Source: Sorghum bicolor (taxonomy: Eukaryota; Streptophyta; Magnoliopsida; Poales; Poaceae). From it: DNA of 64,000 nt. Positions 35,211 through 47,025 of this stretch are shown here, one piece after another. Location of the stretch: positions 51,480,049 to 51,544,048 of the forward strand of contig NC_012870.2 in assembly GCF_000003195.3 (NCBI RefSeq), given 5' to 3'. Position numbers and translations under genes: made by a program. How positions within the stretch are numbered: the first letter of the stretch is position 1; each line of letters starts with the position of its first letter. Below the pieces are notes generated by a model. The model searched no databases. It was not told where the DNA came from and was given only the letters and a program-made list of their open reading frames with translations.

Positions 35211-38200
35211 GTTGATCTTGATATAGGTCAGTGTTGGAAGGGAAACCACTTCGCCGACATAAATTGATGGTTTCCCAAGGACAAGCTTAGTGTCCTAAAA
35301 TAAGCACTGATCAGATCGTAACAAGAGTTTTTAATTATTTGCAACATTACCTTGTGTATTGAGCATATAAGGATAATTGTAAAAATATTCCTTCGGGTAT
35401 TCTTGTCACTAACCTTTACAGGATTGGAGCAAGAAGATCGGATGAATGACAAGCACAAGGTATGTCCAACCAATCATCATGCAACACTGAATTAAATTCA
35501 TCCAAACTTGAATTCTGCAAAATTCAAGCTTGGGGGAGTACTTTACATAAAAACATCCTTTGCCATGTTGCTATGTTGGTTGTCCCTACCTTTAAGACAT
35601 GCTCAATTTGTTAAATACTAATCACACTACTTCATCTCCACTTGAGTAGATCTCTATAAATGCTGTCATGTTACCTTTGTCTATTTACTAGTAAGTGTTA
35701 GTTTGGAAGTACTGCACATACATCTATTGGCTTTTAAATTAAGCATGGTGCTTAGGTTAAACAGCCTTCCTTAATCTGATTAGACATGGAGTCTAGTTCG
35801 GTTATTGAACTAAAAACTGCTTGTGTAGACATTGGTATATTTTTGTCAAACTAACCCCTGCAGAAAAACTTTCAATATCGATTTGGGAAGTCCTGAGATA
35901 AACTCACATCAAAGACGAAGAGAGTGACACATGAAGTTTAACAATTTGCACAAGAAGGACATAGCTCATTCATCATAGAGAGATGATCCATGGAGGGTGC
36001 CACAAACACGATGCACAACCGCTAAGAAAGGAAAGCTTCCACAAGGTGATACTGTACAATCACTCTTCAAGCAAGGTAACATCTTAAGGTACTTGACTAT
36101 CATTTTTATAAGCTTCTTCTTGGTTCTAGCGTTCATATAAATAAAAGAGACAAACATGTATGATTTACAACTCTAGATTAACCAACCCAACCGATTCAAC
36201 ATGTTTAGTCCTTTAATCCTTGTTCTTAGTACTACCTCCATGATCCCACATGAGCTAAAATGTTACACATTCAATCTTTGAGAGATATAAAGAAAAAGAC
36301 ATATACATAGATAGATTATCTTTCCATAAGGTTGAGCGATCTGATCTGACAAATGTTATAAGTGCTACACTCATGAACTTTTCATCCATCAACTTTGTCT
36401 TGCTCACTATGCTTAGGGTTAGAGAAGAACAAATACACTTTAGGTTCTGTTGGTGTTTTCCACCAACAGGACCCATGCACTTGATCTCTGCCTTGTCTCT
36501 ATGAGCAGGTACACTTCGAGCAAAACACGGAGGAGTTTTATAACTCTCAGACTCTAACAAGTGAAGGACCTAGATCTACGAGCACAAACACACTGAGCAG
36601 GATACTGCCAACGCCGCACTTCGAACTGCTGGGCAAACGAAGAACATGGGTGACACCGTATTAAGAGGTGCAGACGTCAAGGTCCACACCTGAATCAAAT
36701 GACGCACCTGAAGAATGAACACGGTGAGAAGTCTTGTTAAGAAGACTTAAAACATTGAACTCTCGTCGAAAGGTAAGATCGATAGTTATCCATATTTATC
36801 CTTTCTGCATTCCATTTTTCCTTTAATCATTTACTTTCCTTAAATAGATTATTAGTTAATCATGCTATCTTGAAAAGAAAATAAAAATGTTAAAAAATAC
36901 TAAGCCCCATGTGAGTATACGAGTGGCATAAAACCCATAAATACCTTCACTGTGGTGGCATAAAAATAAAATAAATATTTCTTTTCTGCTTTATAAAATA
37001 AAAATATAAAAACAGGGAGTAATATTTATTGAGGAAGCTCAACATGATGAAGGCTAGATATTTATGCTAACACTTAATTAGTTCCACAAGCTTTGTTGTC
37101 TATTTGAGCTCCACAGAATTTAAGAATCAAGAAGACTAGCAGACGGAGGACATTCTAATCGCTGTCAGAATGCTGCTGACTTTCAAATACACCTCTGCCA
37201 CCTGCTAGCTACATCAAGAGAAATTACGTCAAAATCCAGCTTGGGGGAGAGCACCCCCATTTATCTCGCTAAGTATTTCTACCTATCTTTATACTTATAT
37301 TATATTAGAATATTAAAATACATAAACTATGAAAAACCAAATAAAGATTTTGTGCTTATATATATCTTTTGCTTAGTGTGTTTAATAAATAAATAAAGTG
37401 GCTTTGCTAATCTGAATCTTAATAATAAAACTCTAGCATGGATATGATGAATAGTTGCTCTGCCTAATTTGCAAATTTGAAGTTCTCTCTCAAGTTTAGA
37501 CATAACTGTTATAATTTAAAGCTTGCTCTAGATCTAAACTTGTGGGATGAAACCTTGATCTGAAATAAGTTGTTAACGGATATGATATGGGAAGGTTGAG
37601 CTGTTGTTTATCTGTTCCTAGAGATGCTAGAATTCTGGAGAATTTTATCTTTGAAAAATCATTAAAATATTGCATGATGAGTTCCTATATGATAAGAGTT
37701 TAAATTCCTACCACAGCCATATATACATGCTTGCTAGACTTTGAGCCACACATTTATTATTTACTGCTTATGAGCATTGAGTGTGGTCAAGCTGTGTAGA
37801 CCCTTAGGAATCTTGTCATGTGGTTAAATCAAGATTCACTTGCACGTTCACTCATATATGTTACTTCTACTCCGGAAGTACCATCCACATATATCCATCC
37901 ATGTCCATCTCCAGAACCACTCAAAAATATTCTACTCCTAATCCGGGAGAGAATAGCCAAACATATTTCTGTTTTCCCTTGTGAAATAAATGCTCAAGTT
38001 ATCTTGCTACTACCACTTGCTATATTATCTCAAGAGATGAGTGCTCTGAAAAAAAAGAAAAAAAATAATAAACGAGGAAATAAAAAGAGACAAGTGCCCG
38101 GAACCTCGAAAGAAAGAAAAAAGTGTCCAACAGTAGAATTAGAGGTACAGGATACCCACCTGAGAGGAAAGAAAAAAATGAAAGATAGAGCATCTCATTC

Positions 38201-38889
38201 TCCTCATAAAGTTTCAAAAAGCAAGGAAGGTATGTATCCCCTTAAAAGAGCAAAAGTAGAATTAGACTTTCACCATTGTTATCACCATCATCACCATACA
38301 CCATTCATTCGCCACACATGCACATCTTGATTTGGCTTATTGATTTGTTTCTTTGGATCCATGGTTTGACTATACAATAAATGTCTTGTAAGTATGTATA
38401 CTTTATCTCCCACCTATGAGCTCCAGATATTAAAGCCGTATTAGAGTAGGGTGAGAGAGAAGGCAATGTCACTATGCCTTATACCACAAATACCACATAT
38501 CTTGAGAGAAGGCATATACCATCACTGCCTTGGTAAGGATCCAGAAATACCACAAAAGAGAGATTTAGAGAGTCATACAAGGAATCTCTGAGTTTTATTT
38601 GAAAATCTGCAAAAACTCCAGAGCTATAGCTGATCAAGAATAAGAGACATGGCACTTGGCTAGACTGTTCTATCTTTTAACTACTCAAGACAGAAGTGAC
38701 GGTTACAAGTCCCATGGTGAAAGGTAAAGTAAGTAAGTTTTAGTTTTTGACAGTTTACTCTAACTCAGAGATGAGATCTTATTTAAAAGCATGTGTACCA
38801 GCAAATTTTTAAGATATTGCAACAAGTTCTGATCCATTGCTGAGTCTATCCTTGCTCAGGGACGAGCAAGAGGTAAGCTTGGGGGAGTT
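35211..38889 (+). other. Element II non-coding interior
   Basis: About 3.7 kb where pol would be expected, with no reverse transcriptase, RNase H or integrase motif in any frame. An open frame at 37818-38330 (170 codons, Lys-rich, with a His-rich C-terminus) has no recognisable domain. The motif AAATAAAAAGAGACAAGTG at 38078-38096 is shared with element I. The region ends in the polypurine tract at about 38875-38889. Confidence 0.7.
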
Positions 38890-40227
38890 TGTTGACGGTC
38901 CTTAAGTATCAAATTCAATTATCAAATAAACAAAGAAAAGGATCCAAATGAAATCAACATCTAGACTTAGGGTTTTATCTGACAGAATTCCATGAGTTTT
39001 GGTGTTTGTCTATTTCTGCAGGGGGTTATCAGGAAATACGGAAGAAAGGCCCACACGTCGGGATTACATAGAGATATTAACGTGCCGCGCAATTATCTTA
39101 CATCTAGAAGACTCCAGAAGCTACGGGAAGGAAGCGGAGGCCGAACGGGGCCAAAGGCAGGGCGCCCGCCCTCCTGCCCTGGGCGCCCGCCCTGACTTGG
39201 AGCCCAATGAGGACTCTTTCTCTCGGGAGATCTCCACCGACCTAAAGGATCAAGAATAACTGTTCAATCAATGTCGGTTTGATCCGACGGCCTAGGTTCA
39301 CTTGAGGGGACTATATAACCAGACCCCCTGGCCCCTGGAGGAGGCACCCCTTGATCATTATTCATTATTCATAGACAGAGCAAAAGCTAGGGTTTAGAGA
39401 TGAGAGCTCTCCTCTCTTCTCTAAACTAGAGTAGATCTAGATAGTAGCAAGATGGAGAGCGAAGGAGGATTAGAGGAGAGGCCGGCCTGTCGGTTCATCC
39501 TCCGGTTGTACTTCGTCATGATCAAGCTCTAATCAAGCTTGCTCATGGGATGACTCTGGTAATCTATTTCTAATTCATTATGCAATTACTAATTACGTAT
39601 GTTCTGGTTCACAACTCTTTTGAGTACTTTAATCTATAGGACGCTATAGGTGAGAGTTGTAGTATAGGTGTAAGCGTGGTGCTTAGACCTAGATTACTTG
39701 TGGATATCCCCTGTCTAGCTGGATCGTGTGGTAGGCCGCGTAGGTGATAGTTACGTTGGTCCTCTGTAGTCCACCTCTCGTTAGCAGGACGGGTAGGGTT
39801 TATCGGCCTAAGGATAAGCATCCTTTGTGGTGTACTCTTATCACGTGGTTCGTCCCAGACATTGACATACCCCTTTGAAGTAGAGAAACCATAGTTATAC
39901 TCTCTATTCTGCTACCATCGCCCATATACTAGAATTGCTCTACTTTCTATTCCCATATTACCACCTATTGTTATCTTACCTTTAATATTGTTCTTATTTA
40001 ATTCTATCATCTTTCCTATTTACACCTATTTACTTATCTTGGTTAAGTTAGAGCGTAGTTGGTTCTCCCGTTTCCCTGTGGATACGATAAAACTTTAACC
40101 GGGTAAAAGCTTCAACGGTATCCGTGCGCTTGCGGATTATCTGTGTGCGTATAAATACCATAGTACACTCTAGTGCCATGCTGGGGATGACAACCTAGTA
40201 TTCAAGTGGTGTTAGCAAGTGTCAACA
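38890..40227 (+). repeat. Element II 3' LTR
   Basis: A 1338-bp LTR from TGTTGACGGTCC to AGTGTCAACA, with perfect short terminal inversion (TGTTGAC/GTCAACA). A TATA box (CTATATAA) lies at about 39310-39317. Its 3' portion is shorter than in the solo LTR at 904-2548, which has extra sequence including GGCGCCGTTATC before the end. Confidence 0.92.
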
Positions 40228-40233
40228 ATCATT

Positions 40234-41793
40234 TTGATAGGATTGATAGGCTTATAGGTGCCTCATAGGGGATTACTTTGATTCTTCCCCTGTTTGGGTT
40301 ACTTGCCCAGTAAGATGATACTATATAAAGTTTACCTTTCATTGGAACCATAGTACATTAGTATTTGCTCATCATCAAGAGTCTTCTGGATTGATTGTAC
40401 CCCCATAGATTAAGAAATTATAGGCTAGGTCATAAATCACCTACTGTTCCTTTGGGTTCGATATTAAAACTGCGTTGATCTTGGTGAAGTGTTGATCAGT
40501 ATATATCTATGCGCTTGCAGATAATCTGATTATAATCATTATTAGAGTGCAGTTAATTTATACCAACAGATAAATAATAAATTTATCATTTGCCAAAGAA
40601 ATCAATCTATTATTTTTTAGTTCACCCAATTATAATCTATATTACGATCAAACAAAACTGTCCTTTTATAATCAATCTGCTAGATTGGAACTTTAAAATT
40701 AATCTGGTAGACTAGCCCAATACCAAGGGGTACAGTCCTTTTATTTAGCATAAATAAAAATCAGTAGTTAACATGTTTTTCTTATTTCATAAAGGGCGGC
40801 TGGAACTTTATACAAAGGCCAAAAGTAAATAATAGCTAAAATAACATTGTTTTAAATGCACTAGTATAGAAATCAATTTCAGTAACGCCTCTCATTTTCA
40901 TCAGAGACGGTTCACATAGGAAACCGTCTCTAACCATATCATTGGGCACTGTAGCTTATGATAGAATTCATAACTAGGTACATCTGTCTTTTTAGGTTTA
41001 GCATTGTTTTTCTTTGTTTTGTATCTTATACAGGGTATTTCAAGACTCACCACACTCCAATCAGAATCAAATTAATCAAATAGGAACCTCACATTATTTC
41101 TTGAGAGTTATGGCTAACAAAGCTCTATGAGAATTATCTATTCCAAGCACCGAGAATATCCGCACTGGACCCACATTCGACACCAATGATTCAGAATTTA
41201 AGCTTAGGCCAAGTCTCATCAACATGGTACAAGCTACACCATTTAGTGGAAAGAAACATGAAGATGCAACTACACATCCATAGAATTTTCTAGAGATTGC
41301 AAGCACCATCGTCGTCAAAGACATTGATCAAGACACCATACTACTCTGTTTATTCCCATTCTCACTCTTGGGAAGAGCGAAGTAGTGGTTTTATTCCAAT
41401 AAAGAAGACATCAACACATGTGAGAAGTGTTCAAAAGCCTTTCTAGAGAAGTTCTTCCTAGTGGGCAGGACCAATTCCTTAAGAGGAAAGATTACCAATT
41501 TTCAACAATAAAAAGGAGAAACCATTCTAGACGCATGGGAGTGTTACCAAGAATACATTTCACATTGTCCCCATCAGGAAATAGAGTGATGGTTGCTTAT
41601 GCAATACATTTATAATGGATTAATTTAGAAATCTTGTGATCAACTGGGTGCGAATGCTAGTGGATCATTTACAGCACTCACTGGTGGAAAAGCTGAAATC
41701 CTTATGGAAAGAATTGAAGAAAACCAAAGTTGGTCACCAGATAATATTCAAGCATGCCACCAAAGTGAAGAAGCACGAGAGAAATTGTGTGCG
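40234..41793 (+). repeat. 1.56 kb direct duplication, copy B
   Basis: Repeats 31911-33471. It holds the last 336 bases of the element I LTR, the GATAA TSD and the start of the element III gag, then continues past the breakpoint into the rest of element III (CTATCAACC at 41794). Only six bases (ATCATT) lie between the element II LTR end and this copy. Confidence 0.95.
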
Positions 41794-43075
41794 CTATCAA
41801 CCAAGATGGGCGTATTATTGAACTGTCTTAATGAGAGAGCCAAGTACAAAGAAGATTAGAGAGCTATTGAAGCTACTTATAAAGATGGAACTCTCGCTGT
41901 CAACAATTCAATTCCAGCACAGTCAAGACAAAGATGGAATCAACAATAGTCCAACTACCAAGGTAAGTATCAAGGTAATAACTATAATTCTCCTAATACT
42001 AAGTTACCACCTTAAGAGAATTCATTGCAGAATAAGGTAGAATTAATGATGATTTATTAAAAAAATTGTTGCTAATGATAAAATCCTAGAAAAAATAAGT
42101 GCTAATATGGATACTTTTCTTCTACCATAAAATAACAACTTAGCTTAATAAAAAGATAGAAATTCAAGTTGCAAGATTTTCTGTTGCGCTGCTTGTTTCG
42201 ACTAACCATGTTCAGATAAATGAGATAACTACAAAAGGTGGAAGGTCTTATAAAGGATCCCCTGTATTGAAAAGGGATGTCAAGAAGGATTAAAGTAGTA
42301 CCAGTGATACTGAAAGAAGAGAAGGAAGATGAAGTTGACGATGTTACTCCACAAGAGCCACAAGATCAAGAGTTAAGACAAGATTTCCATGACACCAGCT
42401 TCATACCATTTACAAGAAGGAGATAATGGACTAACCCTCAGGCGGATGAAAAATTTGGTAAGTTTGTGGAGGTTATTCAGAAATTATATGTCAACATACC
42501 TCTGCTGGATGACATACATGTTTCTACGTATGCAAAGTATATTAGAGATATTTTGAACAAAAAGAGTCCACTACCCACCACTGAGGTGATCAAGCTGACA
42601 GATGAGTATAGTGAGTCCATCCTTAATTCATCACCACCAAAGAGGAAAGATCTAGGATGCCCAACTAGTGATTGCTCAATTGAAAGTCAAGATTTCGAAC
42701 AATGCATTATGTGACCTTGTAGAAAGTGCTAGTGTTATGCCCAAGTCAGTCTTCAACAAACTTAAGTATTCAATATTGGAGCCAACATTAATGTGCCTAT
42801 AGCTGGCCAACAAGTCGATCTGCTACTCAAATGGAATAGCTGAGAATAGCCTAATCAAGATAAGAGAGTTCTTTGTACTAGTGAACTTTTTGTTACTAGA
42901 CATGCAAATAGACTCAAAAGTGTCACTCATCCTTCGGAGACCCTGTTTGAGCACCGCCAATACACATATTGATGTTGGAGAAGGAGAAATCAAGTTCAAC
43001 ATAAATGGAAAGGAAAAGTGGTTTGCTTTCAAGCCAAGACCAGAACTCATTACAAATGTGGTGTTACAAGAATAA
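41110..43075 (+). pseudogene. Element III gag-protease relic (copy B and continuation)
   Basis: Continues the gag seen in copy A beyond the breakpoint. It includes a GGRSYKGSPVLKRDVKKD block (about 42240), a gag C-terminus and spacer (42466-42714), and a protease-like region ending FKPRPEL at about 43030, with a FLLLDMQIDSKVSLILRRP block (about 42885-42945). Many stops and frameshifts are present. No reverse transcriptase follows, so this is a gag/protease-only or truncated Ty3 element. It is the oldest retroelement of this block and the probable target of elements I and II. Confidence 0.75.
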
Positions 43076-45451
43076 GATCAACTATCAGAACCACCATCTC
43101 CGGGACTGGAAAATGCAACTAAGGATTAATTATATTTGAGGTCCGGTTCGGTGGACTTAAATTTCTGAAACCTCACCGCGAGGTAAATCAGTATTTACCC
43201 ATCTTTACTTTTTGCATTAAATTTTTTACTTTAGCATTTTTCCTTGCATTAGAAAAATCAAATTAACATTTTCATCATGGCATAGTAAAAATTTAGGACC
43301 CACCTAAATAATTTCTATGGAGTTACCGTCGTGACAAGGACATAAAAATGAAAACAAAAAACACCATCTGTCTCCTTATTTTTCATAGTTACATAAAAGT
43401 AATTTTCTTATGCCATGTATGAAGCTATTTTTACATTCACCTAGGGGTAGATTCCATGGTTAGGACCCACATGTCATAACTTCTAATAAGCTCCATTCAT
43501 AAAATATTATGAGAATTATGCCCCATGCAACCTGCACATGAATCACCATTGCAGATAGAATAGAATTTATGCAAAAGTAATAGAGGAGATGAAGCACCCA
43601 GGTGGGGCCCACATGGTAGGGCGACCGCCCTAGCCCCTACGGCGGCCGACCTGGCCTCTCTCGTCTCCTATAAATACACCGCTCTAGCTCCTTCATATCT
43701 CACACTACTCCACATACACCAACCTGCCTCCAGAACTTCGAATTTCCAAATTGCTAGCAAGAGATAGAGTGATAGTAAGGAATAGTGTGAAGGTAAGAAG
43801 TGAGAAGTAGTTTCATGTGTAGTGAGGTTGTGTGAGAGTTTAAGTTTAGAGCGGTTATGTTGTCCACTTAGTAAAAACAATTAGGGGAGGTGCTGCCCAA
43901 CTTGACTTAGTAACCTACTAAGAGAAATTGTCGGACGACTACCCCAGAATGACTGACATCTGGACAGCTAACCGCTGATTTTTTTCTACTAATCTATTTC
44001 CATAGTTTTGTTTATTTTTTAAGTTTTTAACATGATGAGTTGGAGGAAGAAGATCTTTAGTACGTGATTATCATCCGGGCGTACCACCCACAGCAACTCG
44101 TCATCTTCGATAAACATCGACACACCGACAGCGAGTGTGCTCTGTCCTATGCCTCGTACCATCAACACCATGATATAACTGAGCGATGATATGCTTTATG
44201 TAGCGTGTCATGAGTGGCGGCTTGGAAAAAGAATTTTATTTCTGGAACCAGTACGTTGGGGGAAAGATGGGCATATATATAATTATAGGGTTAGAGGTCG
44301 GTAGAAAAATAATATATTTTATTATTTTTAGAATTAATTTATTTCGTGGATAAAATAATTTCAAAAAAGTTTAGAATTTAATCTACGAAAAGTACTCCCA
44401 AAGCTCAAAAAATCCAGAGAAAAATCTTAGAGACATTATAGAATATGAGGAACCTAAATAAAGTATTTCAAGCTTTTGATAAGATAATTTGGAGCATCTA
44501 AAATTATGCTCACAAGCAAGTAGGAACAAGTTCTAGAAGAAGCCAGATAAATTTTTGAGAAGTTTGTAGAAATTGATTGACGGAGGAGGAACTAAAAGGA
44601 GTGGTTTGCGTTACAAAGAAAATATTTGAAGAAGTTTCGAATGAAAGCTTGAGTTGAGCAACATGGAATTTGATTATAGAAAAAGGTAAAGACATATCGG
44701 ACAAGAAAGATTGACCTACTAAACATATTTTAAAGATTTCTCTCATTATCAACACATAAGAAGCAAGAAGCAAACATCACTTCAAACAAAAATCCATCAA
44801 ACTAGTTCAAAAAATTTTAAAGATTCACATTTTGCCTATAACTAATTGACACTATTTTCAACTAAATTTAGAAAATTTTATCCAAATACCAAAATATTTA
44901 TTTTAATTAGTGTTTTCTATGGATAACCCAAAATTGAAAATTTTAGGGTGTGATATTGCCTTCCTTGCTTCTCCACCACAAGTCACTTAGGACACCATCA
45001 ATATGCTTACACAACCCCCTCGACAGTTTAACACATGACATAGAATATGTCGGAATGGCCTGTCGAATTGATTTATTAAGCACCTCCTTACCACCTGCCG
45101 AGAGGCTCTGCTCCATCCATGCGTGAAGCTTCAATCATTTTGGTAAGAGTTTTATAGCTTAGTTTGCAATATATTTATATTCTAAAAATAGTGTAAAAGA
45201 GTTTTACCCCTGTAAAATTCTTTTTATTCTCATCAAACTCTTATCATCTCTCTTTATTAGGGGATGTTTGGCACTGCTCCACCCTCATTTTTCCAGCTCT
45301 GCTCCACGAACTTCACCATACAGCGGCTCCATCGTAGAGTTTGTGGAGTAGACAGTACTGTTTGGCACACATATTTAATGTTTATTAAACTCTGATGAAA
45401 CACTACTGAGACTGACCTTTTCGGTCACACCATATTCTTCAAATCAAATAA
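43076..45451. other. Retroelement-derived non-coding sequence, no gene
   Basis: Probably the 3' interior and LTR of element III or a further old element. A promoter-like CTATAAATACACC lies at 43668-43680 between a GC-rich stretch and a leader-like region. From about 44280 the sequence is AT-rich and ends with GAAAATTTTAGGGTGTGA at about 44953, which resembles an LTR end. After 44955 a short minus-strand stretch (44943-45134) resembles a LINE reverse-transcriptase fragment (GGKEVLNKSIRQAIPTYSMS). Non-coding sequence follows. Confidence 0.5.
44943..45134 (-). pseudogene. Short LINE reverse-transcriptase fragment
   Basis: About 60 codons on the minus strand with SAGGKEVLNKSIRQAIPTYS and MSCVKLSRGLCKHIDGVLSD. 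They match the RT thumb region that follows the catalytic core in plant LINEs. It is truncated on both sides. Confidence 0.7.
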
Positions 45452-46229
45452 GTAAGAGCATCTACAAGAGTTTGCTATTTTAACTAGCATTTATAAAATT
45501 TTGGTAAAATATAAAAAAACATCCTCCAACAATTTAACATCCTAACTTGGCAAAAATAAAAAGTCTATATTTTTTCCCAAGCGCATAAATATGCGCGCTT
45601 ATCGTTCTTTGGTATCGCCGCGCGCAATCTCTGTCTGAGCAATTGACAAGGCCAGTCGCCCTGACAAGCTGCTGTTGGGCGTCGCCTCGCATGGTGCTGC
45701 TGGTCTGTATCGCCTGTTACGGTTCCTCTGCTGAAAGGACATGAAAGTTGCTTGGCCTCGTGAACTGTGATCACTTTCTTTTCAACTGGCTGCTGCAATT
45801 GAGGCCTTGTTTAGTTCATAAAAATTTTTAAGATTTCCCGTCACATCGAATCTTTGATCGTATGCATGGAGCATTAAATATAGACGAAAATAAAAACTAA
45901 CCGCACAGTTTAGCTGTAATTTGTGAGATGAATCTTTTGAGCTTAGTTACTCCGTGATTGGACAATGTTTGTCAAATAAAAGCGAAATGCTACAGTACCC
46001 GAAAACGAAAAATTTTGCGAACTAAACAAGGCCTAAATAATACTTGTAAAAGAAATGATATCCTATGCAAAGAAATTAGTTTGTGGGTCATCTTTTTTAA
46101 TTTTACCAAGTCAAAAATACGAAACTCTTGGAGATAAAGCTGATTTTTTACTTGACATTTGTTTTTAGGAGTTGGTAAATTATAAGATTTGCCAAGTATA
46201 ATTTGGCAAAACTCTTGAAGATGCTCTAA
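45452..46229. mobile_element. PIF/Harbinger-like TIR element (TSD TAA) with GC-rich insert and nested MITE
   Basis: The left end is GAGCATCTACAAGAGTTTGC at 45455. The complement of the right end is GAGCATCTTCAAGAGTTTTG at 46226. TAA flanks both sides (45452-45454 and 46227-46229). The 3-bp TAA duplication fits Tourist/PIF elements. Inside lie a GC-rich stretch (about 45590-45795) of unknown origin and a complete GGCCTTGTTTAG MITE. It lies about 0.8 kb upstream of the gene 2 start. Confidence 0.8.
45802..46034. mobile_element. GGCCTTGTTTAG-type MITE, nested
   Basis: Perfect 15-bp terminal inverted repeats (AGGCCTTGTTTAGTT / AACTAAACAAGGCCT). Internal blocks are the same as in the copy at 19728-19957. 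It sits inside the TAA-flanked element. No clear target-site duplication was found. Confidence 0.9.
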
Positions 46230-46492
46230 AAGCTCCACGTATGTAGGCATGCCCAGGTTAGAGCAAGTATTATAGTGGGTCGTAAGCCGACTAAATGCTG
46301 AGGTCGAGGATAGAAGGAAGGAAAGAGAGAGAGGAGAAGTAGGGTGTAAGATTACAGCTAACTTAGACACAAAAACCAAGAAACTTTGTGAGAGAGTAAA
46401 GTGTGTTATATATTAATAGTGAATAGCTTTTTCTTGAGCAAGATTAATAGTGAATAGCTAACTATTGTATGATGAGTATGTGGGCTGTATTA

Positions 46493-46682
46493 TTAGGTCG
46501 GTCTCAATGGAGTTTTATTAGAGTTTCATACACATTAAATATGTTGATGTGACACTGTATTAATAAAAAAAAATGATAAGAGTTTTATGTGAGTAAAGAG
46601 AGTTTCATCCCTATGAAGCTTTTCTGCAAAATCTGATGTATTGAAAACTGAGACATGAAACTCTCTATTGAGACTAGCCTTA
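46493..46682. mobile_element. Tourist-like MITE upstream of gene 2, TSD TTA
   Basis: The left end is GGTCGGTCTCAATGGAG. The complement of the right end is GGCTAGTCTCAATAGAG. TTA flanks both sides (46493-46495 and 46680-46682). At 184 bp with 3-bp TTA duplications it is a typical Tourist/PIF MITE. It ends about 220 bp before the TATA box of the mannosidase gene. Confidence 0.88.
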
Positions 46683-46900
46683 AACTTGCTATGTATAATT
46701 TTTGCACACATCCAAACGCAGCCCTCAGCGGTTCAGCTTCCGTCCCAATCTCAAAGGTCCATTTTGCAAAATAAAGGCTGGTGATCCACAGCCATTCGTT
46801 GATTTTGACGGAGCCACCGTGACGAGGGAAGCCGCGAGCGCCGCCACCACGCGTACGTACGCCCGGAGGCGGAAAACAAATCGCCAACGCGAACCAGCAG

Positions 46901-46910
46901 TTATATATAT
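46901..46910 (+). promoter_or_regulatory. TATA box of alpha-mannosidase gene 2
   Basis: TTATATATAT lies 116 bases upstream of the ATG at 47026, in otherwise GC-rich sequence. This would place transcription start near 46935 and give a leader of about 90 bases. Confidence 0.6.
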
Positions 46911-47025
46911 TAACGAAACGCCTGTGATCCGCATTATATTCCCAATCACCCTAGCCGATCGATCGATCGATCCGCTCGTCGGGGCTGGGCGTACCGCGCG
47001 CGACCGGGAAAGCCACCCACCAGCC

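Larger units (their letters stand above)
33472..40227 (+). mobile_element. Element II: internally deleted gag-only Athila-like element
   Basis: The left end is TGTTGACGGTCC at 33472 and the right end is AGTGTCAACA at 40227. The 5' LTR is cut after about 581 bp, and the sequence jumps into mid-gag, so the rest of the LTR, the primer-binding site and the gag start are deleted. There is no reverse transcriptase or integrase. The 3' LTR (38890-40227) is complete and preceded by AGCTTGGGGGAGTTT, a polypurine tract. The flanking pentamers GTGCG and ATCAT differ, so there is no TSD. Instead the element is bracketed by the 1.56 kb direct duplication. The solo LTR at 904-2548 belongs to the same family. 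Confidence 0.88.

Noticed and set aside
40220..40250. Target-site duplication for element II
   Set aside because: The pentamers next to the two LTR ends differ (GTGCG and ATCAT). The flanking similarity is the 1.56 kb duplication, not a TSD.
19180..44955. Pairing TCACACCCCAAAATTTTC (19180) with GAAAATTTTAGGGTGTGA (44936-44953) as the ends of one giant element
   Set aside because: Flanking bases do not form a TSD and no matching second LTR was found for either end. The motifs are common LTR ends.
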